64,000 nucleotides of DNA. It comes from Imbricaverruca yamaguchii (lineage: Eukaryota > Arthropoda > Thecostraca > Neoverrucidae). The notes beneath the pieces are model-generated. The model did not search any database, had not been told where the DNA came from, and was given only the letters and a program-made list of their open reading frames with translations. Positions 63,979 through 64,000 of this stretch are shown here, piece by piece (the stretch's first letter is position 1; each line of letters opens with the position of its first letter). The stretch is taken from assembly GCA_034440575.1 (NCBI GenBank), contig JAOTOL010001623.1, positions 1,078,501 through 1,142,500 of the forward strand, written 5' to 3'. The position numbers were made by a program, and so were the translations under genes.

Positions 63979-64000
63979 AAAAGTTTTTTTTTCTTCTCGT

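Noticed and set aside
59007..64000. Second FEN1 coding exon
   Set aside because: No sequence encoding the RKVAIDAS region was found in any frame to the window end.

Overview
The window is animal (metazoan) nuclear DNA, not bacterial. It carries spliced genes with GT-AG introns, non-LTR retrotransposon (LINE) fragments, tRNA-derived SINE-like pieces, TA microsatellites and an exceptional load of GC-rich minisatellites. Protein similarity points to an invertebrate. The RNase-H-bearing LINEs with a 'GCGCCCCTAAA' tail would fit an arthropod, but the sequence alone does not settle the phylum.

Two real genes can be reconstructed. XRCC1, the scaffold of single-strand-break and base-excision repair, lies on the minus strand. 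Ten coding exons run from 46050 down to 30403; every exon phase matches the next and the total is 2280 bp (759 aa plus stop). It has the N-terminal pol-beta-binding domain, BRCT1, a CK2/FHA linker motif and BRCT2. FEN1 (flap endonuclease, long-patch repair and Okazaki fragments) lies on the plus strand; only its first coding exon (58907-59006) is inside the window. The two genes stand head to head with about 12.9 kb between their start codons, an interval partly filled by a decayed CR1-type LINE.

Region by region: 1-30 kb has no gene I can recognise. It holds minisatellites with units of 14, 25, 80, 75, 23, 42, 11 and about 31-35 bp, a GA-rich tract, LINE pieces (6.3-7.1, 16.4-16.8, 29.4-29.8 kb), a SINE, a 150-bp hairpin and a candidate TTAA-flanked DNA transposon. 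30.4-46 kb is XRCC1. 46-58.9 kb is intergenic, with a second copy of the TTAA element, a MITE-like hairpin and two CR1 fragments. 58.9-64 kb is FEN1 exon 1 followed by what is probably FEN1 intron, with a LINE insertion bounded by a 13-bp target duplication, a 29-copy 30-bp minisatellite and a further reverse-transcriptase relic.

The most unusual signal is in XRCC1. Four intronic minisatellites (63, 40, 30 and 24 bp units) abut exon edges and repeat the splice site itself, sometimes with the first bases of the exon. This produces dozens of decoy acceptors and donors, and the repeats all carry AGGT in the sense direction. Decoys in the 40-bp and 63-bp arrays would bring in-frame stops if used. 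This looks like tandem duplication seeded at splice junctions.
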